From NCBI GenBank assembly GCA_050290785.1, contig JBNKIR010000030.1, forward strand, positions 1 through 37,434: DNA of 37,434 nucleotides. The letters are read 5' to 3'. Numbering within the stretch: the stretch's first letter is position 1; each line of letters begins with the position of its first letter. Below are positions 16,944 to 23,923 of the stretch, piece by piece. Below the pieces are notes generated by a model that did not search any database, was not told the origin of the DNA, and saw only the letters and a program-made list of their open reading frames with translations. A program made the position numbers and the translations under genes. This DNA is from JAAGZL01 sp050290785. GTDB lineage: Bacteria > Pseudomonadota > Gammaproteobacteria > Chromatiales > Chromatiaceae.

Positions 16944-17459
16944 CTAGTTGGATTTCTTAAGCTGGGCCTGGATGCGGGTGATTATCTGCCGTGCCAACTC
17001 CTGTCGCATGCCCTCGGAGAGCTGGTCTGCCTCGGTGACCTTGCCCAGCTTCTGCTCCTCAGTATTTATGTAGTCCCGCACCACGACGATGCTCTGGGTT
17101 GGGACCAGGGTGGCGCCGGAGGCGTCGATCAGGGTGAAATCAAGGGTGTGCCTCAGTTCGGTCTGGGCCACCTTGCCTGAGCCATCTACGGACAGGGTGC
17201 GATTTTGCGTCTTATACCGGGATATGTTCAGCATGGTCTTGGCCTCGCCGCGCTCTCTGGTGACCTGGACCGTGTCGCTCTGGAGCCTGTTCGAAATCTC
17301 TCTATGCAGGTCGGAATAGGGGCCGATGCCGTTGATCAGGATGGGGCTGATAGACGCTGGAAGCTGGGCGGCCTCGCGCAAGTGGTAACCACATCCACTA
17401 AAAAAAAGCGTAATGAGAAGGAGTGTGATCCATCTTATGCCTGGGATCGATTTATGCAT
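16944..17459 (-). CDS. lptE: LPS-assembly lipoprotein LptE
   Basis: A 171-residue outer-membrane lipoprotein that plugs LptD and helps insert LPS. Signal peptide residues 1-22 are followed by lipobox FSGC with Cys23, then GYHLREA, the conserved start of mature LptE. Its place between leuS and holA is diagnostic. The signal-peptide coding region contains a run of eight T on the coding strand (A8 at 17400-17407), a possible slippage site. It starts 40 bp after the leuS stop. Confidence 0.94.
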   Translation of the reverse strand: MHKSIPGIRWITLLLITLFFSGCGYHLREAAQLPASISPILINGIGPYSDLHREISNRLQSDTVQVTRERGEAKTMLNISRYKTQNRTLSVDGSGKVAQTELRHTLDFTLIDASGATLVPTQSIVVVRDYINTEEQKLGKVTEADQLSEGMRQELARQIITRIQAQLKKSN

Positions 17460-17499
17460 TGTTATCTCCTGAATTGTACTCTGTTGCTATCGGCTACTC

Positions 17500-20106
17500 T
17501 TAGGCGACTATGTTTACCAGTTTGTTTGGTACCACGATCACCTTTTTTATCTGATTGTCGCCGATGTGCTTTTGTATATTGTCATCTGCCAGCGCGATCT
17601 CTTCAATACTGTTTTTATCCGCGCCGGCTGCCACCTGTATCTTGGCCCTGATCTTGCCGTTTACCTGCACCACATACTGGATTGTATCCTGTTTCAGGGC
17701 CGATTCATCCGCCAGGGGCCATGTGCTTTCCAGAATGTTCTCACCATATCCAAGTTTTTGCCAGAGATAATGGGTGGTATGAGGTGCGATCGGTCCCAAA
17801 AGGCTCAGGGTTATGCCCATGCCTTCATTCAGCAGGGTGTGATCTGCAGGGGTGCCGCCCAGTTTGTACATGGTGTTGACAATCTTCATGCAGGCGGAGA
17901 CCACCGTATTGAACTGTTGCCGCTCGTAGTCGAAGGACGCCTGTTTCAGGGCCGCGTGGATCTCACGCCTGGCCTCCTGCTGGTCCTGTTGCAGGCTGGA
18001 TACGGCTTCAGACAGGGGCATGGGTTTCTCTTCTATTCCGTCAATATTCACCGCCAGGGTCCAGAGTCGCTTCAGGAAGCGGTAGGCCCCCTCCACCCCT
18101 TCATCTGACCACTCCAGGGACTGATCGGGCGGCGAGGTGAACATGGTGTAGAGGCGCACCGTGTCGGCGCCGTATCTCTGTACCATATCCTGTGGATCCA
18201 CACCGTTATTCTTGGACTTGGACATCTTCTCCACGCCGCAGATCTCTACAGGTTTGCCATCATCGCGCAGCAAGGCCTCGGTCATGCGTCCCTTGTCGTC
18301 GCGTTTGGCATCCACATCGGCCGGGTTGAACCAATGTTTCTGGCCCGATGGGTCGGTGCGGCAGAAGGTCTCGGCCACCACCATGCCCTGGGTCAGCAGC
18401 TGCTCGAACGGTTCGTTGGATTCCACCAGTCCGGCATCTCTAAGCAGTTTGTGATAGAAGCGGGCGTAGAGCAGGTGCAGGATGGCGTGTTCGATACCTC
18501 CGATGTAATGGTCTACCGGTAACCAATAGTTGGCCCGTTCATCCAGCATGGCCTCTGTGTTGTCGGGGCAGGTGTAGCGTGCGTAGTACCAGGATGACTC
18601 CATGAAGGTGTCGAAGGTGTCGGTCTCGCGTTCGGCATCACCGCCGCACTGCGGACACTTGGTCTGATACCACTCCGGCATCTTCTTGATGGGGGAGCCA
18701 CCGGTGGCGTCAAACTCCACATCTTCGGGCAGTATTACCGGCAGATCCTCTTGCGGCACCGGTACGGTGCCGCACTCAGGACAGTGGATCATGGGGATGG
18801 GTGCGCCCCAATAGCGCTGACGGGAGACCCCCCAGTCGCGCAGGCGGTATTGAATCTGCTTTTCGCCCAGCCCCATGACGGCCAGGTCGGCAGCGATGGC
18901 GTCCACTGCATCCAGGTAGTTCAGGCCATTGTATCTGTCTGAATTGACGCAGACACCACGCTCCTTGTCCGCATACCAATCCTGCCAGGCGTCAACGGAG
19001 AAGGTCTCGCCATCGATATCGATTACCTGGATGATGGGTAGGTCATACTCCCGGGCGAAATGGAAATCCCGCTCATCGTGTGCCGGGACCGCCATCACCG
19101 CGCCGTCACCATAGCCCCAGAGCACATAGTTGCCTACCCACACCGGGATCTGTGCGCCGGTGAGTGGATGGGTGACGGAGATGCCGGTGGGCATGCCCTT
19201 CTTCTCCATGGTGGCCATGTCCGCCTCGGCCACGCCGCCCTGCTGACACTCGTCGATAAATGTAGCCAGTTCCGGATTATCTTTGGCCGCATGCTGGGCC
19301 AGGGGGTGCTCGGCGGCCACGGCGCAGAAGGTAACCCCCATGATGGTGTCGGCGCGGGTGGTGTAGACCCAGAGTTGCTCCGGCTTGCCGTCCAGTTCGT
19401 AGGGGAATGCAAAGCGCACCCCGTGGCTCTTGCCAATCCAGTTGCGCTGCATGGTGCGCACCTTCTCCGGCCAACCTTCCATCCGGTCCAGCTCTTCCAG
19501 CAGCTCTTCGGCGTAGTCGGTGATACGGATGAACCACTGCGGGATCTCGCGGCGTTCCACCAGGGCGCCGGAGCGCCAGCCACGGCCGTCGATCACCTGT
19601 TCGTTGGCCAGCACGGTCTGGTCCACCGGGTCCCAGTTGACCACGGCGTTCTTCTTGTAGACCAGGCCCTTGCGGTACAGCTCGGTGAATAGCCACTGTT
19701 CCCACTTGTAATAGTCCGGCTTACAGGTTGCCAGTTCCCGTCCCCAATCGTAACCGAAGCCCAATTGCTTGAGCTGCCCCTTCATATATTCGATGTTGGA
19801 GTAGGTCCACTGGGCCGGCGGCATCCTGTTTTTGATGGCAGCGCCTTCTGCCGGCAGACCGAATGCATCCCATCCCATGGGCTGCAGCACATTCTTGCCC
19901 AGCATGCGCTGGTAACGGGCGATGACGTCACCGATAGTGTAGTTGCGCACATGCCCCATATGCAGCTTGCCGCTGGGGTAGGGGAACATGGATAGGCAGT
20001 AGAACTTATCCCGCTGCTGGTCTTCTACGGCCTTAAAACTTTGGTTGCTTTCCCAGTAGGATTGGGCCTCGGCCTCGATCTCTTCCGGGTTGAATGTAGT
20101 CTGCAT
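17500..20106 (-). CDS. leuS: Leucyl-tRNA synthetase
   Basis: An 868-residue class I synthetase (E. coli 860). The HIGH motif appears as HMGH (49-52) in YPSGKLHMGH, and KMSKS is at 627-631. The CP1 editing domain is present in the middle (about 220-420, including the TTRADTIMG-type region), as is a zinc-type insertion with CPECG and CPQCGG. The leuS-lptE-holA order is conserved. The start matches the family N-terminus (NPEEIEAEAQSYW). It is the first gene of the long minus-strand array, divergent from the YbeL-like gene with a 173-bp gap that should hold both promoters. Confidence 0.97.
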   Translation of the reverse strand: MQTTFNPEEIEAEAQSYWESNQSFKAVEDQQRDKFYCLSMFPYPSGKLHMGHVRNYTIGDVIARYQRMLGKNVLQPMGWDAFGLPAEGAAIKNRMPPAQWTYSNIEYMKGQLKQLGFGYDWGRELATCKPDYYKWEQWLFTELYRKGLVYKKNAVVNWDPVDQTVLANEQVIDGRGWRSGALVERREIPQWFIRITDYAEELLEELDRMEGWPEKVRTMQRNWIGKSHGVRFAFPYELDGKPEQLWVYTTRADTIMGVTFCAVAAEHPLAQHAAKDNPELATFIDECQQGGVAEADMATMEKKGMPTGISVTHPLTGAQIPVWVGNYVLWGYGDGAVMAVPAHDERDFHFAREYDLPIIQVIDIDGETFSVDAWQDWYADKERGVCVNSDRYNGLNYLDAVDAIAADLAVMGLGEKQIQYRLRDWGVSRQRYWGAPIPMIHCPECGTVPVPQEDLPVILPEDVEFDATGGSPIKKMPEWYQTKCPQCGGDAERETDTFDTFMESSWYYARYTCPDNTEAMLDERANYWLPVDHYIGGIEHAILHLLYARFYHKLLRDAGLVESNEPFEQLLTQGMVVAETFCRTDPSGQKHWFNPADVDAKRDDKGRMTEALLRDDGKPVEICGVEKMSKSKNNGVDPQDMVQRYGADTVRLYTMFTSPPDQSLEWSDEGVEGAYRFLKRLWTLAVNIDGIEEKPMPLSEAVSSLQQDQQEARREIHAALKQASFDYERQQFNTVVSACMKIVNTMYKLGGTPADHTLLNEGMGITLSLLGPIAPHTTHYLWQKLGYGENILESTWPLADESALKQDTIQYVVQVNGKIRAKIQVAAGADKNSIEEIALADDNIQKHIGDNQIKKVIVVPNKLVNIVA

Positions 20107-20279
20107 TGTCGCTGGTCCACCTGACTGAATCTAAAACTGTGTAAGGATACCGTATGCGCGAATTTTGATACAGGTCTGGATAGGTCGAAATAGTGCCGTT
20201 TTACGCTTGCTATCTGCTCACTTTGGTTCACACTCTTAAATAGAATGTATCGACAAAATATAAGAACGAGGGTGGATAG

Positions 20280-20813
20280 ATGAGTTCGGATAACAATAAG
20301 GATCCTCTGGATCGCATGGTAATCGCCTATGAGAACATGTTGGAGCGCGTGGATGAACTTTTGGAGAAGGCGGAAGAGACCGCACTGCCTACCCTGAAAA
20401 AGGGGTTGGAGCACGCGCGGGAGAAGGCGGTTGAACTGAATGAACTGACCCGTGAAGAGGCGGAGAAGATCGCCTCCTACGTGGAGCGGGACCTGCATGA
20501 TGCCGCCGGCTTCCTGCACAAGACCGGGGAAGAGTTTCGGGATTGGTTTAGGTTCGATATGGAGCTGATCGAAAACCGTCTTTTGGATATGTTCGCCAAG
20601 GTCGCGGATAAGACCAGCCTGGAGCTGGGGAGATTCGCGGAGCAGGCCAGGGACGCATCCCTCTACCACACCGGAGAGATCACCGGGCCTGGCACCCTGG
20701 TCTGTTCAGAGTGCGGCAAGGAGATGCACTTTCACAAGACCGGACATATCCCCCCCTGTGCCGGTTGTCGCGGCACCAGGTTTGCCCGTGTGACGGGGCG
20801 CGCCAAGAAGTAG
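20280..20813 (+). CDS. Zinc-ribbon protein of YbeL/DUF1451 family
   Basis: A 177-residue protein with a long charged alpha-helical, probably coiled-coil N-terminal region (about 8-128) and a C-terminal zinc ribbon: C142-x2-C145 and C160-x2-C163. It matches the YbeL/DUF1451 family. In E. coli ybeL is also beside leuS, so context supports the call. Function is unknown. A good ribosome-binding site (GAGGGTGG) lies 6 nt before the ATG. It converges on rpmG and shares the terminator at 20832-20860. Confidence 0.88.
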   Translation: MSSDNNKDPLDRMVIAYENMLERVDELLEKAEETALPTLKKGLEHAREKAVELNELTREEAEKIASYVERDLHDAAGFLHKTGEEFRDWFRFDMELIENRLLDMFAKVADKTSLELGRFAEQARDASLYHTGEITGPGTLVCSECGKEMHFHKTGHIPPCAGCRGTRFARVTGRAKK

Positions 20814-20831
20814 GTGAAGTCTGTCGCAGAA

Positions 20832-20860
20832 AAAAACACCCGCCTTAGGCGGGTGTTTTT
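20832..20860. terminator. Bidirectional rho-independent terminator
   Basis: A 13-bp perfect stem (A-run, CACCCGCC, loop TTA, GGCGGGTG, T-run) ends in five T on the plus strand and, read in reverse, in T6 on the minus strand. It sits between the convergent YbeL-like gene (stop 20813) and rpmG (stop 20880) and should terminate both. Confidence 0.93.
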
Positions 20861-20879
20861 ATTGGATCGGGAACGAAGA

Positions 20880-21035
20880 TTATTTGATCTTCGCTTCCTT
20901 GTACATGACGTGCTTGCGAATCTTGGGATCGAACTTTTTGATCTCCATCTTGCCGGTCATGGTACGTTTGTTCTTGGTCGTGGTATAGAAGTGGCCGGTT
21001 CCGGCGCTGGACACGAGTCTGATCTTATCGCGCAT
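20880..21035 (-). CDS. rpmG: 50S ribosomal protein L33
   Basis: A 51-residue basic protein reading MRDKIRLVSSAGTGHFY at the start and KHVMYKEAKIK at the end, which are clear L33 signatures including TKNKRTMTGKMEIKKFDP. It lacks the CxxC pairs of zinc-type L33, so it is the zinc-independent form (C-minus), as in E. coli. It lies 11 nt downstream of rpmB in the conserved rpmB-rpmG operon. Confidence 0.96.
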   Translation of the reverse strand: MRDKIRLVSSAGTGHFYTTTKNKRTMTGKMEIKKFDPKIRKHVMYKEAKIK

Positions 21036-21046
21036 GATGTTCTCCC

Positions 21047-21283
21047 TTAGACCTTTTCGCCGCGGGCACGCAGATCAGCCAGTACGCTGTCGATACCCTT
21101 CTTATCGATGATGCGCATGCCGTTGGATGATACGCGCAGCTTTACCCAACGCTTTTCGTCCTCTACCCAGAAACGCTTATGGTGCAGATTCGGCAGAAAA
21201 CGGCGTTTGGTCTTGTTGTGGGCATGCGATACGTTGTTGCCTGTAATCGGTCTTTTACCCGTGACCTGACACACTTTGGACAT
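21047..21283 (-). CDS. rpmB: 50S ribosomal protein L28
   Basis: A 78-residue L28 (E. coli 78). Visible features are MSKVCQVTGKRPITGNNVSHAHNKTKRRFLPN split over the N-terminal half and the C-terminal IDKKGIDSVLADLRARGEKV. It is of the zinc-independent gammaproteobacterial type, with a single Cys. It is the first gene of rpmB-rpmG. Its upstream region contains a hairpin (21309-21334). Confidence 0.96.
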   Translation of the reverse strand: MSKVCQVTGKRPITGNNVSHAHNKTKRRFLPNLHHKRFWVEDEKRWVKLRVSSNGMRIIDKKGIDSVLADLRARGEKV

Positions 21284-21308
21284 CGTTAAATCCTCAAAAA
21301 TCAGCTAT

Positions 21309-21334
21309 CTCTTCCCCGCAAGGGGGTGAAAGAG
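21309..21334 (-). promoter_or_regulatory. Leader hairpin between radC and rpmB
   Basis: CTCTT-CCCC pairs with GGGG and AAGAG around a short loop, with a few unpaired bases. On the minus strand it is followed 8 nt later by five T and then the rpmB ribosome-binding region (TGAGGA). It could be a weak terminator for radC or part of the rpmB-rpmG leader. Evidence is structural only. Confidence 0.35.
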
Positions 21335-21400
21335 GCGGATTTATATCAGATAGGGGTCGTGGATACAAGTGTTTGTGGCCAATAATCACGAAAACGGCGG

Positions 21401-22075
21401 TTATATCCACCCCATCTCCGCCAGAGAGGCGATCTCTCCATCACCAACGACCAGATGGTCCAGGACCCTGATATCCAGCAGGTCCAGCGCCTCCCTGGTC
21501 CGTCTGGTTATATGGCGGTCGGCCTGGCTGGGCTCTGCTACCCCGGATGGATGGTTGTGGGCCAGGATGACCCCGGCGGCGTTATGCCGCAGGGCGCGCT
21601 GTACGATCTTGCGCGGGTGTACGCTGGCCCCGTGGATGGTGCCGAAAAATAGCTCTTCATACTCGATAATACGGTTTTTGCTGTCCAGGAACAGGCAGGC
21701 GAACACCTCATTGTGCTGTTCCCGCAGGCGGGAGGTCAGATAGTTTCTGGTGTCATCCGGGCTGGTCAGACAGTCGTTACGGGTTATGGTCTCCCATAGA
21801 TGGCGCCGCCCCATCTCCAGTACTGCCTGCAACTGGGCGTACTTGGCGCTGCCCAGTCCCCGGCTGGAACAGAACTCCAGCTCACTGGCCGCCAGCAGGC
21901 CGCGTAGCGAACCATGGTCATCCAACAGGTCGCGGGCAAGGTCGACCGCGGTCCTGCCTTTGATTCCGGTGCGTAGGAAGATCGCCAGAAGTTCGGCGTC
22001 TGACAGGGCGTGCGCCCCGCGTTTCAGCAGTTTCTCTCTCGGGCGCTCGTCCGCCGGCCAGTCCGTTATCGCCAT
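21401..22075 (-). CDS. radC: RadC family JAB-domain protein
   Basis: A 224-residue protein with an N-terminal helix-hairpin-helix-like region (about 1-95; LSDAELLAIFLRTG, SRGLGSAKYAQL) and a C-terminal JAB/MPN metalloprotease-like domain. The JAMM motif is complete: H173-N-H175-P-S-G ... D186, with Glu123 upstream. Despite the old name, a DNA repair role is doubtful and the substrate is unknown. The gene is divergent from coaBC and upstream of rpmB, as in E. coli. Confidence 0.94.
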   Translation of the reverse strand: MAITDWPADERPREKLLKRGAHALSDAELLAIFLRTGIKGRTAVDLARDLLDDHGSLRGLLAASELEFCSSRGLGSAKYAQLQAVLEMGRRHLWETITRNDCLTSPDDTRNYLTSRLREQHNEVFACLFLDSKNRIIEYEELFFGTIHGASVHPRKIVQRALRHNAAGVILAHNHPSGVAEPSQADRHITRRTREALDLLDIRVLDHLVVGDGEIASLAEMGWI

Positions 22076-22205
22076 GACTACCTCCGTGTAGTGGTTGCTG
22101 TATTACTTTCCCTGGATAATATGTCTCTTTGTTATATGAGGCAAGAAGGGGTCGAGTTGCTATGGTTAACCTTTTAGTGAGTGCGGCATTGAGTTAATCT
22201 CTTTC

Positions 22206-22211
22206 TATAAT
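22206..22211 (+). promoter_or_regulatory. Candidate -10 box for coaBC operon
   Basis: A perfect TATAAT lies 24 nt before the ATG at 22235. No good -35 at 16-18 bp is visible (TTGAGT is 11 bp upstream), so an activator or an extended element may be needed. If transcription starts about 7 nt downstream, the ATG at 22214 would be too close to the start site, which favours the start at 22235. Confidence 0.45.
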
Positions 22212-22234
22212 AGATGGGATGGTTTGGTACGATT

Positions 22235-23437
22235 ATGTCAGAGTTGAATAAAAAACGGATCCTCTTGGGCGTTACCGGTGGAATAGCCGCCTATAAGTCG
22301 GCGGAACTGGTGCGTCTGCTGATACAGGCAGGGGCCGAGGTGCAGGTGGTTATGACCCCTGCTGCGACCAACTTTATCACCCCGTTAACGCTACAGGCCC
22401 TCTCCGGAAGGGCCGTGCGCCTGGAGATGTTTGACACTGAGCAGGAGGCGGCCATAGGCCATATCGAGCTGGCGCGTTGGGCCGATATGGTGTTGGTGGC
22501 GCCGGCCACGGCGGATTTTATCTCACGCCTGGCTGCCGGGGTGGCAAATGATCTGCTATCCACCCTGTGTCTGGCCTGCACCGCTCCCATAGCACTGGCG
22601 CCGGCCATGAATCGTGAGATGTGGTTGAACCGGGCCACCCAGGACAGTGTAGAGGTCCTGGTGCAAAGAGGGGTGAAGATCTGGGGGCCGGCGGAGGGGG
22701 AGCAGGCCTGCGGTGAGACGGGTCCGGGGCGTATGCTGGAGCCGAATCAATTGTTGGAGCAGTTGAAGACCGGTTTTCCCGCCGGACCTCTGTGCGGGGT
22801 CAATGTCCTGTTGACGGCCGGTCCCACCCGGGAGCCGATCGATCCGGTGCGCTATGTGGGTAATCGCAGTTCCGGCCGTATGGGCTATGCCCTGGCTGCC
22901 GCCCTTGCCGATGCCGGCGCAAAGGTGACCATGGTGAGTGGTCCTGTCTCCCTTGATGCCCCGCAGAGAGTGGACAGGGTGAATGTGGAGACCGCTCTGG
23001 AGATGGAGCGGGAGGTCATGTCCAGATTGGATGGATGTGACATCTTCGTCGCCTGTGCCGCCGTAGCCGATTATCGCTGCCAAGATGTAGCCGGGCAGAA
23101 GATCAAAAAGTCTGAGGATAGATTGGAACTGAGTCTGGTGAAAAATCCTGATATCCTGCTGCAGGTGGCATCAAGTCCCTGTGCCCCATTTACGGTTGGA
23201 TTTGCCGCTGAGACTGAGCGTCTCGCCCAATTGGCCGAGGAGAAACGCCGGGCCAAGGGGGTGGATATGATCGCCGCCAATCTGGTTGGAGGCGATCAAG
23301 GTGGATTTGAGAGTGAGATCAATGCGCTAACCGTATCCTGGGATGGCGGTTCGGCGGATCTGCCTATGATGAATAAGAACGAGCTGGCCCGTGAGCTGGC
23401 TGCGCTAATAGAAGAAAAATATCATGAGAAAAATTGA
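22235..23437 (+). CDS. coaBC: Bifunctional phosphopantothenoylcysteine decarboxylase / phosphopantothenate-cysteine ligase
   Basis: A 400-residue fusion enzyme for two steps of coenzyme A synthesis. The CoaC flavoprotein half has GVTGGIAAYKS at 12-22, catalytic His76 in AIGHIELA, PAMN at 123-126 and the active-site Cys159 in EQACGETG. The CoaB half begins about residue 185 and shows LLTAGPTREPIDPVRY and NRSSGRMG. The start at 22235 is preferred to 22214 from family alignment and the TATAAT position. It is the first gene of coaBC-dut-algC-argB-slmA and overlaps dut by 14 nt. Confidence 0.95.
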   Translation: MSELNKKRILLGVTGGIAAYKSAELVRLLIQAGAEVQVVMTPAATNFITPLTLQALSGRAVRLEMFDTEQEAAIGHIELARWADMVLVAPATADFISRLAAGVANDLLSTLCLACTAPIALAPAMNREMWLNRATQDSVEVLVQRGVKIWGPAEGEQACGETGPGRMLEPNQLLEQLKTGFPAGPLCGVNVLLTAGPTREPIDPVRYVGNRSSGRMGYALAAALADAGAKVTMVSGPVSLDAPQRVDRVNVETALEMEREVMSRLDGCDIFVACAAVADYRCQDVAGQKIKKSEDRLELSLVKNPDILLQVASSPCAPFTVGFAAETERLAQLAEEKRRAKGVDMIAANLVGGDQGGFESEINALTVSWDGGSADLPMMNKNELARELAALIEEKYHEKN

Positions 23438-23879
23438 ACTGAAGATACTTGATGAGCGCCTGGGTGCGGATTTTCCTTTGCCTGAGTATGCGACCGAGGG
23501 GTCGGCCGGTATGGACCTGCGGGCCATGCTGGATGGGCCGCTGGAGCTACAACCTGGGCAGACCGAACTGATTCCGACCGGCATGGCCATTCATGTGGAA
23601 GATCCGCATCAGGCGGCAATCATCCTGCCCCGTTCAGGGCTTGGGCATAAACACGGCATCGTGCTGGGTAATCTGGTTGGCCTGATCGATTCTGACTACC
23701 AGGGCCAGTTGTTCGTATCCTGTTGGAATCGTGGCAGCGAAGCGTTTCGTATTGAGGTGGGGGAGCGTATCGCCCAGCTTGTGGTAGTCCCGGTAATTAG
23801 GGCCCGGTTTGAAGTGGTTAAGGAGTTCAACGCCAGCGAGCGAGGCGCTGGTGGCTTTGGGCATTCCGGCCGTACCTGA
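23424..23879 (+). CDS. dut: Deoxyuridine triphosphatase (dUTPase)
   Basis: A 151-residue trimeric dUTPase (E. coli 151), which makes dUMP and keeps uracil out of DNA. Conserved motifs are GSAGMDLRA (1), PRSGLGHKHGI (2), GLIDSDYQG (3, catalytic Asp), RIAQLVVVP (4) and the C-terminal ERGAGGFGHSG (5). The start overlaps the coaBC end by 14 nt, so translation is coupled. The coaBC-dut order is conserved. Confidence 0.97.
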   Translation: MRKIELKILDERLGADFPLPEYATEGSAGMDLRAMLDGPLELQPGQTELIPTGMAIHVEDPHQAAIILPRSGLGHKHGIVLGNLVGLIDSDYQGQLFVSCWNRGSEAFRIEVGERIAQLVVVPVIRARFEVVKEFNASERGAGGFGHSGRT

Positions 23880-23923
23880 TCAGCACAAATGCTAGGTTTC
23901 TAAATCAATATAGGCATAGGGAC

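Noticed and set aside
19060..19692. 210-codon plus-strand frame opposite leuS
   Set aside because: It is antisense to the editing domain of leuS, which is intact, and has His/Gly/Val-rich shadow composition.
20025..20669. Minus-strand frame of 214 codons across the leuS/YbeL-like intergenic region
   Set aside because: It runs antisense through the YbeL-like gene and into the leuS start; the YbeL-like gene has a strong ribosome-binding site and a complete zinc ribbon.
22189..22194. TTGAGT as the -35 box for the TATAAT before coaBC
   Set aside because: The spacing is 11 bp, too short for sigma-70; only the -10 was listed.
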